From: Heterohyrax brucei
Taxonomy: Eukaryota > Chordata > Mammalia > Hyracoidea > Procaviidae
Assembly (NCBI GenBank): GCA_028571685.1
Contig: CM053162.1
Span: 3,290,001-3,354,000, forward strand
DNA length: 64,000 bases
Reading direction: 5' to 3'
A program made the position numbers and the translations under genes. This document shows, piece by piece, positions 43,721-55,200 of the stretch (its first letter is position 1; each line of letters starts with the position of its first letter). Below the pieces are notes generated by a model. That model was not told the DNA's origin and ran no database searches. It saw only the letters and a program-made list of their open reading frames with translations.

Positions 43721-46313
43721 CCTGCTCTTTTTTGAGTACTATTATTTTGATATATTTTTTTGTCCTTTGAATTTTAGTTTGTATCTTTGAATTCAAGAGG
43801 TGTCTCCTGTAGGCTTCGTATAAGTTGGTTTTGTTTTTTGTTTTTGTTTTTTTAATACAATCTGCCATTCTCCATCTCTTTATTGGTGCATTAAATCCAT
43901 TTACATTCAGCCTAATTATAGATAGTATGAGTTTAATGCAGTCATTTTGATGTCTTTTCTTCTGGGTTGTAGGCAATTTCTTTGTTCCATTTAATTTTCT
44001 GTGCTGAGTCTTCCTTATTTATTTGTTCTCATCATTTTCAATGTTAGTGGCTTTATATTTGCTGAGATTTTGTGGTTTTTTTTCTTTTTATTTTGATGTA
44101 TAGTGTTGATAGTTTCCTATTTACCCTGTTTTTTTAAATTTAAATCAGTCCTTAATTCTTTTTATGTCATCTTTACTTCTTCATATGAAAAATCCATGAC
44201 TATGCTTTCTCTTTAGTTCCTCTTTTTTGTTATAATATTTATATGATGACAACTCTGTTGCCATATTTTCAGTGTTTTGTCTCTGATTTATTTCTACAAT
44301 TTTCCCATTTGGGTTGATAACCAGTTACTCTGTACTATGTTCTAGTTTTGAGTTGTTACCTGGTATTATTGGTTTTCTAACCAAAGCACTCCCTTTAGCA
44401 TTTCTTATGATTTTTGCTGGGTTTTCACAAATTTATTTAATTTCTGTTTAACTGGAAATGTCCTAATTTTGTCATTATATTTGAAGGGCTGTTTTGCTGG
44501 ATATATAATTCTTGGCTGGCAATTACTTTCCTTCAAGTTTTTCCATATGTCCTCCCTTACCTTTTACCTGCCTCTTTAAGTGCTTTCCATATACCTTTTA
44601 CCTTCATAGTTTCTACTGAGGAGTCCAAACTTAGTCTTACTGATTTTCCTTTGTAGGTTTTTTTTTTTGTTTATCTCTACCCACTTTTTAATATTGTCTC
44701 CTTTTCTTTAGTTTTGGCAAGTTTGATTATAATATGTCTTAGTGTCTTTCTTTGGGGATCTATCTTGTAGGGTATTCAACAAGCATCTTTGACAAATAAC
44801 TTCTCATCTTTCATGGTACTGGGTAAGATTCCTGTCAGTAAGTTTTCGACAATTCGCTCTATTTTCTGTTACCCCACTTTTTGATACCCTAATCACTAGT
44901 AGATTATTCCTCTTTATGTAGTCCTGTATAGTTCTTAAGTGTTCCTTGATTTTTCAGAATTATTTTATCTGATTTTGCCTCAAATATGTTGATGTCATAT
45001 ACTTTATCTTCAACTACACTAATTCAGCTTTGCATTGCCTTACTTATTATGCTCCTCTGAGTTGTCTAATTCTGTAACTTTATTTTTAATTTTCTGAATT
45101 TCTGACTCTTGCCACTCTACACTTTTTTTGCAGCCTGTTCCATTTGTCAGCATACTGTGCTACCTTTTGCTCCACTCCTTCCTGATCTCTTGAACAGCTC
45201 TAGATGTTACTATTTTGTGTTCTGCCTCTGATAATGCCAGGAAGCTTTCTTCTAGAAAATTTTAGTCTTTTCGGGGAAGTTTTCTGAAGACTTGATGGCC
45301 TGCCTCTTTAAGTACTTTGAAATTGCCTATTGTCTCCAAGTCACTGGTATATTGTTGTATTTATTTTATGTTTGACCACTGTGTTCTAGCTTTTTATTTT
45401 ATTTTGTTTTGAAATGCTCAAGTATGCTAGTCATGTGTGATAGTTAGGTTATTGCTGCCTTTAAAGTTGTAATGTCCTGTCACCAGGTAGTCAGAGCTGT
45501 TACTAGACATGCAAACCAAGAGTCTTTTTCTTGTGTGGATTCAGCTCAGTTGTGCCTGTATGGTACAGGCTCTCACCTACTGCCCTAGATGGGCAAAGGT
45601 GATTGGCATAGGCATAGTCATAGATATCTGGCTGCAGCCACTAAGAAAGGCAGCAGGCTAACAGCCATCCCACAGTGTCTGTGAGGATGGCTTGTACCCC
45701 TATGTCTGAATCTAGGTGAAGGAACAGTTTGTGCCCTGAATTTCTGGCTCAGGAGAGTCAGCATTATTTTTTTTCTTTCCCCCTATGCCCTGTTTGTGAA
45801 ATTGTTCCCTCCCTGAGTCTCAGAGAATGGTTCATGTGGATTTAAGAGTCCTACTTCCAGCTCAGTTAATGGTGCCAAACTGCAGAGCTAGACACAGTGC
45901 AGAGAAGGGATAGAGAAGCACCAGCAGAAGGTAGAGAGGTTTGTCCTGCAGCAGAGATTTATGTGGGCACTGATAGCTTACATGTAGAGATTTAGCTTTT
46001 GACAGATTGTTGTTTTTCACTGGTTCTGGAGGTGTGAGTGGATTCTACAGTCAATTTATCCTGCTGGGGAGGTGGCTGCCCAACCACCAAGCTCAGTTTA
46101 CTACACTTGGCTACAGCCATAATCCTGGAAGGTCATCAGGCCTGGTGAATTCTACTCTTTCTTTCTGTTGTTCAGTCTGATTTCTCAACTTTCCTTTAGA
46201 TGTTCTGGCCTTGTAGGGTGTCATATGTAGTAGATTCATTTGTTCTTTGGGGTCTTTGTTGTTAGAGGGTTAGGAGGAAGTGTCTAACTACTCCATCATC
46301 TTGGCCACACCTA
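43721..46313 (-). mobile_element. L1-d, 5' part: ORF2 start, ORF1, 5'UTR
   Basis: Resumes L1-d after L1-b. The ORF2 N-terminus lies at about 43745-43976 (LNVNGFNAPIKRWRMADCIK on the minus strand, within 43976-43650). A decayed ORF1 follows at about 44400-45250 and the 5'UTR to 46313, where the L1 start (gtggccaagatgatggagta) lies. Its flank is caaatctattctt (46314-46326), pairing with 30428-30440. L1-d is more diverged than L1-b, as expected for the older host. Confidence 0.87.
43745..43976 (-). pseudogene. L1-d ORF2 N-terminal remnant
   Basis: SIIRLNVNGFNAPIKRWRMA is the endonuclease N-terminus, with the catalytic Asn of the NVNG-type block visible. The frame runs out of L1-d into L1-b sequence at 43720, so the apparent 108-codon frame (43976-43650) is a chance fusion of two elements. 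Confidence 0.8.
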
Positions 46314-47285
46314 CAAATCTATTCTTGGGTTGGTCTCTGAATTCAGGTGGGGTATTCTGAAGATCGTACTTAGGCTCTTGTGAACCTGTTGTGGTGTCCT
46401 TCAACTTTAACTTGCAAATGAACGCTTAATGATCTGTTCCAAAGTCATCCCTTGGCCTTGGTCTGTCTGATGACATTGAGTTTTTCATTATGTCTTTGCA
46501 TAGATGCAACTCATTTGATTCCCATGTATTTCACTGAGCAAGGTCCACTTGTATAATCATAGTTTATGTTGTCGAAAAAATGTATTTGCAATTAAGAAGC
46601 TGTTAATCTTGCAAAATTCTGTCATGATGTCTCCAGTGTTGTTTCTGTCACAAAGGCCATATTTTCCAACTACTAATCCTTCTTCATTTCCAATTTTTAT
46701 ATTCTCATCATCACTAACTATTGATGTATCCTGATAATTTTAGAACTCGGAATTTTACCAACTTTGGTTTTAGAAGTTGGTGTGCAATTTTGAATAATAA
46801 TCATAACTAGTCTGCATTGTAGTTGTATGGATATCTTCCCCTCCCTGACAAAATTGTACTTTAGAATAAATCTTGAAATGTTCTTTTTGTCCCATTCCTC
46901 TTCAATCTGTTGTTCCTGGTATGGTAGATCATATGATTATCTCATTCAAAATGGCCAATACCAGTCCATTTCAACTCACTAATGCCTAAGATATTGCTGA
47001 GTATGACAACAGTCTCATTTTTGACAACATCCAATTTTCCTAGATTCTTACTATGTATATTACATGTTCTGATTATTAATGGATATTTGCAAGTCTTTCC
47101 CCCCCCTCATTTTTAGTCATACCACATTAGCAGATGGAGGCCTGAAAGCTTGATTTCATCCTTATCATTAAGGTCTATTCTACTTTGAGGAGGTAGCTCA
47201 TCCACAGTTACATTTTTACTTCCAACCTAAGGAGTTCATCTTCTGGCACTGTATCAGACAATGTTCTGCTGCTGTTCATTATTTT
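46314..47285 (-). mobile_element. RTE LINE (RTE-4), 5' part, outside the nest
   Basis: Continuation of the antisense RTE interrupted at 30440: linker (ttcaggtggggtattctgaa at 46340), then endonuclease (antisense of FESDNH/LGISELKW-type blocks at 46920-47000). It ends near 47285 with the 5'UTR-side sequence (catcttctggcactgtatca gacaatgttctgctgctgtt). The full RTE is thus 27985-47285 with ~16 kb of insertions in it. Confidence 0.85.
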
Positions 47286-47388
47286 AACAGTGTTGTAAAA
47301 TTGCCCAACATGACACAGTAAGTGGTAGAGACACATGTTGCACATAGGCAGTTTGAATTCAGAGTTCTTCAATTACTGCACTCAAATA

Positions 47389-47530
47389 AGGTACAGTGGT
47401 TAATACTTACAGCTGCTAATCAAAAAGTGGTAGTTCAAATCCATCTGCTGCTTCCTGGAAACCCTATGGGTGAGCTTTACTTTGTTCTATAAGGTCACTG
47501 TGAGTTGGAATTGACTCAAGAGCAGCAGGT
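47389..47530 (+). repeat. AfroSINE
   Basis: Sense: ggtacagtggttaatactta, gctgctaatcaaaaagtggt, aaaccctatgggtgagcttt, gagttggaattgactcaaga. The first few bases of the head are lost. Confidence 0.88.
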
Positions 47531-47550
47531 TTGGTTTGGTTACCCTTACA

Positions 47551-47700
47551 GGGAGCCCTGATGGTGCAATGGTTAAGAGCTTGGCTGCTGACCAAAAGGT
47601 TTGCAGTTCCATTTACCAGTCCTTGGAAACCACATGGCTCAGTTCTACTCTGTCCTATAGGGCTGTTATGAGTTGCAATCGAGTCAATGGTAATATGTTT
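47551..47700 (+). repeat. AfroSINE
   Basis: Sense: gggagccctgatggtgcaat, ggttaagagcttggctgctg, accaaaaggtttgcagttcc, and a tail near agttgcaatcgagtcaatgg. A near-tandem neighbour of the copy at 47389. Confidence 0.9.
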
Positions 47701-49115
47701 TCCTCATAGAGGAGTTCCTGGGTGTTTTAACAGTTGACATGCTTAGCTGGACAGAAAGGTTGGAAACTTGGAAGAAATCTGCTTCTGAAAACCTTCTGAA
47801 CCACAGTTGTACACTGACACACATCAGGTCTCCATATGTTGAAGTCTATGGCAACTAATTTTACCAGTTTATCTTCATTAAATTTAGATTCTAATAGTAG
47901 ATGAGGTAAAAAAAAAGAATAGCTAAAGTAAGCTACAGAAAGAACATAAGGAAGAAAGCACCCCTGATGTACACCTAATGTGTGATTTTCCTGAATTTGA
48001 ACTGCTTCTCTCAGCATGGACAGAGTTTGAGAGGAGGAGGCAAGCCATTACTTGAGCCTGATAAGCCATTACACTCCAGCCTTTGTTTGGGTTCAGATGT
48101 CCAGGTGTTCAGAGGTGTATGCTGTGGTTTAGTGTTTCTACAGATGCCTGAAGGTAAGAAATCACAGAGTCGGCCTACATAGCAATTTCCAGATAAGTGC
48201 CAAAGAGTAATAGGATTCGAGCTCTCTGGGGCAAGGTCTTGGCTCTGTCTCCAATTCCTGTTGCTCTTGTTGACCCGGGATATCTGGTGTTGATATGACT
48301 CCAAGCAAGACCTGTTTTTTTTTTTTTTTTTTTTTAAATGGAAAATGGGAAAGTACCTCTTGCACCTTTCTAGGAGATAGCAATCCTGAGATGAGAACCT
48401 TGTGCTCTGATGTGTGGGAGACTGTTAATTTAAGAGGCAGAGTTGCCTCCTTCTGTAGATTTCAGCTCCAATGTTTTTAAATCCTCTATGATTCACTGTC
48501 AAGAAGTATTTTTAAATTTTCATGGAATATATGTATTTTGAGTTGCTTATGGCAGAACAGATTTTAGAGACTGACAATCAGTTCTAACTCTGTTATAGTC
48601 TTTGCTTTGTTGCTACACAGAGAACTTTCTACTGTGAGTACTGTTTCAAATTTTAGAGGACTTCCTGAAGATTGTCTTTGAAAATTTAGCACTCAACCAT
48701 TTTCTACACTCACTGAAGGCTTTGAAAGAGTGAATCTCAAAGAGAATGACTATAGTAGGGAGCATACTGGAAGAGAATTGTTAGTGGCAAAGACAGCCTG
48801 AGGGAAATGAGACAACTTCCCTGCTCCTTACCAATCTCTACTTTTTAGCCTATTGTTTTTAATGAATTTCCTTAAATCTCAGTCATAATTAAAACCAGCT
48901 GCATCAAAATCCAAATTTCATAAACAGGGTTAAACAACAGTAGTACCAACACAAGATTTAAAAACAGACAGCCTTCAATGGGGTCACTTCTGGCTTTTAC
49001 AGAGACTGTGACACTAAATGAAATACAAATTCTCTGTGCCTCAATTTCCTTAAATGCAATTTGAACTGATTTTACAGGCTTTTTTGGAAAAGTCAAACGA
49101 GATAACATATGTGAA
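47701..49115. other. Unassigned sequence with a poly-T tract
   Basis: No gene recognised. A T21 tract at 48315-48335 (A21 on minus) could be the tail of an old minus-strand retroposed sequence lying at higher coordinates, but I cannot identify one. Frames up to 97 codons on either strand show no family signature. Confidence 0.45.
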
Positions 49116-52100
49116 ATAGGTAGAAATTCAAAGTTGTGGAAACTGAACAACATTTTGCTCATAAAGCCTTGGGATATAGAAGAAATTAAGGACAAAATAA
49201 AGAAATTTATGGCTTCAAATGAGAATGAAAACACATCATACCAGAATTAATGGGATACAGGAAAAGCAGTGCTCACAGGTCAGTTTATGTCTATAACTGC
49301 ACACATCCAGAAAGAAGAAAGGGCCCAAATTAAAGAATTAACCTTACAGCTTAAACAAGTAGAAAGAGAGTAACAAACGAACCCCTCAGGCACTAGAAGA
49401 AAACAGATTATAAGGATTAGGGCAGAATTAATGAGTTAGAGAATAGATGAACAATTGAAAAAATTAACAAAACCAAAAGCTGGTTCTTTGAAAAGATCAA
49501 CAAAATTGATAAACCATTGACTAAACTTAGAAAAGAAAAACAGCAGAAGATACAAATAACCTGATCAAGAAGTGAGACGGGAGATGTTACAAGAGACCCA
49601 GCTGAAATCAAAGAAGATGCAAATAACCCAATTAAGAAATGAGATGGGAGATGTTACAACGGACCCAGCTGAAATAAAAAATATCATAACAGAATACTGT
49701 GAAAGGCTGTACTTTTAACAGGTTTGAAAACCTAGGGGAAATGGACAAATTTCTAGACTCATATGACTCACCAAGATCATCACAAGGAGAAGAAGATCAA
49801 CTTAATAAATCTATCACTAAGGAAGTGATTGAAAAAGTCATAAAAAATCTACCAACCAAAAAATATCCTGGCCCAGATGACTTTGTCAGAGATTCCCACC
49901 AAACTTTTAGAGAAGAGTTAACTCCAATACTATTGAGGCTATTTCATAACATAGAAATGGATGGAATACTACCAAGTTCATTCTGTGAAGCCAACATAAC
50001 CCTGATACCAAAACCAGAGAAAGATCCCACAAAAAAAGAAAATTACAGACCGATATCACTCATGAACCTAGATGGAAAAATCTTCAACAAAATTCTAGAC
50101 AATAGAATTCAACAGCATATTAAAAAAAAAATTCATCACGATCAAGTTGGTTTCATTCTAGGGATGCAAGGCTGGTTCACCATCAGAAAAACAATTAATG
50201 CAATCAACCACATTAATAACACAAAAGATAAGAATCACCTGATTTTGTCAATTGATGCAGAAAAGGCATTTGACAAAGTTCAACACCCATTCATGTTTAA
50301 AACTCTCAGAAAAATAGAAATAGAGGGGAAATTCCTCAGTGTAATCAGTAGCATCTATGCAAAGCCAACTGCCTTCATTGTCCTGAATGGTGAAAGACTG
50401 AAAGAATTCCCTTTCAGAATGGGAACTAGACAAGGATGTCCATTCTTACTACTTCTATTCAACATTGTGCTAGAAGTTCTAGCCAGAGTAATTAGACAAG
50501 ACAAAGAAATAAAGGGCATCCGTGTTAGCAATGAAGAAGTAAAAATCTCCCTATTTGCAGATGATATGATTGTTTATGCAGAGAATGCAAAGGAATCCAT
50601 AAGTAAACTCTTGGAACTGATATAGAAGAGTTGAGCAAAGTAAAGGGATACAAGATAAACACAAGTAAATCAATATGATTCCTTTATACCAACAGTGAGA
50701 TTATTAATGAAGAAATCACCAAATCGATTCCATTTACTATAGCCCCCAAGAAGATAAAATACCTAGGAATAAATCTAACTAGAGAAATAAGAGATCTTCA
50801 CAGAGAGAACTACAAGACCTTACTACAAGAAACTGGGAGAGACTTACATAAATGGAGTAATCTGCCCTGCTCATGGAAAGGAAGACTCAACATTGTAAAA
50901 ATGTCTATTTTGCCCAAAGCAATTTACTTACATAATGCAATCCCAATACAAATTCCAGTGACATTTTTTAATGAAATGGAAAAACAAATCATCAGCTTTG
51001 TTTGGAAAGGGAAGAAGCCCTAGATAAGTAGAGCACTACTGAAGAAGAACACTCTAGGAGGCCTCTCACCACCTGACTTTAGAACCTATTACACTGCCAC
51101 AGTAGTCAAAACAGCCTGGTACTGGTACAAAAACAGACATATAGACCAATGGAACAGAGTAGAGACCCCAGAGATGCCACCATCCTCCTATGAACAGCTG
51201 ATATTTCTAAAATGATAAAGTTCATCCAAGATAAAATAGGGTCAACAATGAAGTTTTAGTAGATGGTACAGACAGACTTCAAAATCTGACAAACAAAACA
51301 CTTTTACCAGAAGATGAAATAGATAAATGGGAATTACTAAGAACTAAACACTTTTGCTCATCCAAATACTTTATCAAAAGAATTAAAAGACTACCTACAG
51401 AATGGGAAAAAAATTTTGGCAACTCTATTTCAGACTGACTTCTGATCTCCATAATCTGTAAGATATTACAAAATATCAACAAGAAAAGGATAAATAATCC
51501 AATTAAGCAATGGGCAAAGGAGATGGACAGATATTCCTCTAAAGAGGATATCCTGATAGCCAAGTGGCGTATGCTGAATTGCTAAAGATATTTAGCTATT
51601 AAAGAAATTCAAGTCAAAACTACCATGAGATACCATCTCACCCCAGCAAGGTTGGCCATGATCCATAAAACATGAAACAATAAATGCTGGAGAGGCTGTG
51701 GAGAATTTTGAACTCTCCTACACTACTGGTGTGATTGTGACATGGTACAACCTCTTTGGAAAATGGTCTGGCACTTCCTTAAAAAGCTGGAGATATACCA
51801 TTTGATCCTGTAATTCCGCTGCTCAGAATTTACCCTTCAGAAACAAACGTTGTCACACAAACAGACACATGTACTCGAAGGTTTGTTGTAGCACAATCCA
51901 CGATAGCAAAAAGTTGGAATCAACCCCAATGTCCATTAACAGATGAATGGATAAGCAAACTATGGTACATATATTCAATGGAACACTATGCTGTGATAAA
52001 AAACAATGACAGTTTTAGAAAACATCTCATAATATGGTCTCATTTGGAAGAGATCATGCTGAGTGAAATCAATCAGTGTCAAAAGGACAAATTTTGTATG

Positions 52101-52262
52101 AGACCCCTGTTGTAAAGACTTGACAAGAGACTTATCTATAGAAGAAAATGACTGTGTTGGCTATGCGGGTGGGTGGGGACTGAGAGTTTATCATAGATGA
52201 GTTAATTGATAGATGTTAGAAATTTTATTCTTTTATTGTAGTTAATATAAAAACAATAATTA
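49116..52262 (+). mobile_element. L1-e, 5'-truncated, sense
   Basis: Starts near 49116 in the endonuclease-linker part of ORF2 (ataggtagaaattcaaagtt), runs through RT (frame 49699-50625) and the ORF2 C-terminus, and ends with a 3'UTR and an A-rich tail (aataattaaaaaaagaaaa) near 52262. It is the same subfamily as L1-a at 35921-39310, in the opposite orientation. Compared with L1-a it lacks about 190 bp at about 51206, where L1-a has sequence. L1-a lacks the ~740 bp present here at about 51241-51980. No clear target duplication is readable. Confidence 0.9.
49699..50625 (+). pseudogene. L1-e ORF2 reverse transcriptase, 308-codon open frame
   Basis: The longest intact frame in the window. Landmarks, by residue: [12 protein letters not shown] (112-123), [20 protein letters not shown] (146-165), [12 protein letters not shown] (184-195, domain-A Asp186), GTRQGCP, and FADDMIVY (286-293, catalytic Asp-Asp). 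It begins in the RT fingers, lacks the endonuclease half, and ends at residue 308 where a one-base frameshift breaks the continuation ([17 protein letters not shown]). The protein would have acted in target-primed reverse transcription in the nucleus. It is truncated at both ends. Confidence 0.9.
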
Positions 52263-52637
52263 AAAAAAGAAAATTATTTTGCCAATTATTTATCATTGTA
52301 CTAAATCAGGTTATTTTTATAGAAAATAACTGTGGATTTTCTACCCTTTTGAATCATTTATTTTTCTGTTTCTTTCCAGTGATCTGAATGAAAATCAGGT
52401 ATTTGATTTTTATCTTACTTCCTTGGAATTCTATGCACACTTGCATCAATTCTTTCATTTTATTTTCATACCAAGTCTGCTTTACTTACAGCAAAATACT
52501 GCAATGGAGTTCTTTAATATTTAAAAGAAGTTGGGCTCTGACTTCTAGCCCTCTTTGTTTTTGCTTGTTTCTTTTTATTTTTCTGATGTGAGCTTGGGAA
52601 AAATATTAAGGTAGATTATTACATATTAGAGTGGATT
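52263..52637. other. Unassigned AT-rich sequence
   Basis: Nothing recognised in this short interval between L1-e and a SINE. Confidence 0.4.
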
Positions 52638-52817
52638 AACCAAAAAAAGAAATGAAACCCATTGCCAACGAGTCAATTCTAACTCATAGTGACCCTATAG
52701 GAAAGTGTAAAACTGCCCCCTAGAGTTTCCAAGGAACAGTTAGTAGATTCAAAATGCTGTCCTTTTCGTTACAGCTGTAGCTTGTCATAATTCTTACTGT
52801 ACCACCAGGGCTCCAGA
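52638..52817 (-). repeat. AfroSINE
   Basis: Antisense: aacccattgccaacgagtca, ttctaactcatagtgaccct, agagtttccaaggaacagtt, and gtaccaccagggctcc as the head complement. Confidence 0.92.
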
Positions 52818-52912
52818 CTAAATTAGGTACGTAAAAGAGAACTTTTTCTCCTCACTCTAAATGCTGGTAAACAAAGATGCAGTTAGATGTACAGGGGATA
52901 GGAGTTTCAGTG

Positions 52913-53361
52913 TGTTGCAATCATCTAGTGCTGCTATATTTATTTTGTCTCAGCCCACTAAGTTTCAAGGCCAAATTCAGGGCATCAGCTCCAGGGAAAG
53001 TCTTTCTCTCTTGGTTCTGGAGGAAGGTCCTTGTTGTCAGTCTTCCCCTGGACTGGGAGCTTCTGAGTCCTAGGGACCCCAGGTCCAAGGGATGCACTCT
53101 GATTCTAGCACTGCTTTGTGGTGGTATAAGGTCCCCAACTCTCTGCTTCCTTTCCCTTTATGTCCAAAGAGATTTCCTCAAGGCATAATAGCAACTTACA
53201 TGTGGAGTCCTGCCCACTCAACACAACTGCCACCTACCCTCCTTCATTAATATTATAGAGGCAGGATTTACAGCATAAAGGAACATCACACAATACCAGG
53301 AATCATGGCCTAGTCAAATGGCTACACTTATTTTTGGGGGGATACAGTTCAATGCATGAAA
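52913..53361 (-). mobile_element. Solo MaLR-like LTR with 5-bp target duplication
   Basis: 449-bp LTR, tgttgcaatcatctagtgct ... caatgcatgaaa on plus. It is flanked by cagtg at 52908-52912 and 53362-53366. Same family as the LTRs at 7921, 21578 and 38310, with the recognisable blocks ggcatcagctccagggaaag and aataccaggaatcatggcct. Confidence 0.85.
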
Positions 53362-53534
53362 CAGTGTTTTTTGCTTCCATTGACTTTTCTTTTTCTTTAC
53401 TGAGTGATATATTCACAGCATCAGACTAACATCCTGTCAGGCAACTTTGCGACAGCCTCAGTATCTTAGCCCATATTTTAATTGTAGTGCATCTGAAATC
53501 ATGCTGTGGTGAGCTAGGCTGTAATGGGACTCCA

Positions 53535-53680
53535 CAGGAACTGTTGCCCAGTAGAAACAGCACTGAGCTAAGACTGGGAGGCTGCTCCTGCTTTGTTCGC
53601 TTGCCTTGAGCATGTTACTACCCTTCACAATATTCCTTCTGTATCTCAAAGGACTATTTTTAGAATAAAATGAAATCTTT
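53535..53680 (+). repeat. MIR-like remnant
   Basis: acagcactgagctaagactg ... gcttgccttgagcatgttac ... tctgtatctcaaaggactat follows MIR block order in sense, much diverged. Confidence 0.45.
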
Positions 53681-53695
53681 TCTGTGAATCCTTTA

Positions 53696-53851
53696 ACCAA
53701 AAAAAAGAAAAACCTCATTGCTGTCAAGTTGATTCTGACTCCTAGCAACACTATGGGAGAGAGTAGAATAGCCCCATAGCATTTCCAAGGAGTAGCAAGT
53801 AGGTTCAAACTGCCTGCCTTTTTGTTAGCAGCTGAATGCTTTGAGCGTCAA
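53696..53851 (-). repeat. AfroSINE
   Basis: Antisense: aaaacctcattgctgtcaag, ttgattctgactcctagcaa, gcatttccaaggagtagcaa, and the head complement tttgttagcagctgaatgct. Confidence 0.9.
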
Positions 53852-54777
53852 ACACTGTAGGAATGCAAAGTCTTCTTTTGACTCTTATTGCCCAGTAATT
53901 TAGACAAATGACAAAGTACCTTAAAGAACTGTATAACTTACAAATTGTTCAAGGAGGCTGAGAAAACTGTTTCCCAAGAAGATCTGACATTAGTAAAAAA
54001 TGCCCCATACTCAGGTTTGTGTAGGAACAGTTTATTGCCAAGGAAAAGATGGCTTACCTGTATCATTTGAAGTTATGGCCAACTTGAGCTTTCCGCAAGT
54101 TTGGAGGAATCACTTCCTACCTTGAATCTAAGTGAGAAGTCATTTTCTCTCTGCTGGTTATTTGAAACAATAATGAAAAGGAGCCCATGAATCTTGTTTA
54201 ATAATTCTAGAAATAGTTGAGACAAAACATTCTTAAAATGCAGCATTTTGGTGTTCTTACAGGCTAGGTTTGTACCCTTTCTTATTTACATGAACCAAGT
54301 TTCTATGCTGAGTTCACAGAAAGGTTTTCCTAGCTTGCCAAATACAGTACAGAGACAACTTACACATTCATTAGTAGACAAATACATAAAAGCATTTTAT
54401 TCATTAGACAATATATGTACTTTCCTAATCTGGTTAAGATTACGAAATTGGATTAACAAGAAGACAAATGCAGAAATGAAATGGTGCTGAGGGAAATAGA
54501 AGCTACCTGGCATGGGTCTTTGGTGAGGGAAGCTCTGCCTAGACTATTCTGGGAACTGTTATACTCTTGTGAAATTAAATTTGTAGAGATACTAAGACTA
54601 ATGGTCGTTGGTATCAAACTGCCTTCTTCTATTAATCTAGACGGATAAAATGGAGGGAAGACGCATACTTTTGTATTGCTCATTGGGATGCCTGCTGTCC
54701 TGAGAATTTATAAATATGGTTGTGTAATGTCGGTGAGGATAGTCTTCAGATGCACTTTAGGAGGATACCAGAAAGCA
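53852..54777. other. Unassigned sequence
   Basis: No repeat or gene recognised. Short frames only. Confidence 0.4.
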
Positions 54778-54955
54778 AGAAAGAAAAGCAAACCTGCTGC
54801 CATCAAGTTGATTCTGACTCATGGTGACTGTATGACTGTATAACTCAGAGTTGAACTGCCCCATAGAGTTTCCAAGGAGTGTCTGATGGATTCAAACTGC
54901 TGACCTTTTGGTTAGCAGATGTAGCACTTAACCACTATGCAACCAGGGTTTCCTT
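54778..54955 (-). repeat. AfroSINE
   Basis: Antisense: gcaaacctgctgccatcaag, ttgattctgactcatggtga, a small internal duplication (gactgtatgactgtata), gagtttccaaggagtgtctg, and the head complement ttggttagcagatgtagcac ... accagggtttcc. Confidence 0.94.
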
Positions 54956-55019
54956 TAAGAGGGTAGTAGAAAAGAATATTGAAGATGGTGATGACGAAGA
55001 TGATCACTGAGTTTATCAA

Positions 55020-55200
55020 AAGATTGTTTTACATCCAGCACTTTGCTAAACATTTGTTAATTTTTGTCATTTAAGTATTACATTCACTGAAGCTTAAAGA
55101 AGTTAAGTAAACTTCTCAGAGTTACACAACTAGTAACAGACATAGCTGGGGCTCAAACCCAGGCTTGTCTTACTCTAAGCCCAAATTACATCATGATACC
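55020..55200 (-). repeat. MIR
   Basis: Antisense MIR order: gcactttgctaaacatttgt ... gaagcttaaagaagttaagt, aaacttctcagagttacaca, actagtaacagacatagctg gggctcaaacccaggcttgt. Confidence 0.75.

Noticed and set aside
43650-43976. 108-codon minus-strand frame as one protein
   Set aside because: Crosses the junction of L1-d and L1-b; only the upper half is ORF2 N-terminus.
48315-48335. Poly-T tract as the tail of a processed pseudogene
   Set aside because: The sequence to its right shows no gene I recognise and no target duplication was found; kept only as a note in the interval entry.
49699-50625. 308-codon frame as a live gene
   Set aside because: It is the RT part of a 5'-truncated L1, with a frameshift right after. 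The catalytic motif is visible, but the element is dead.
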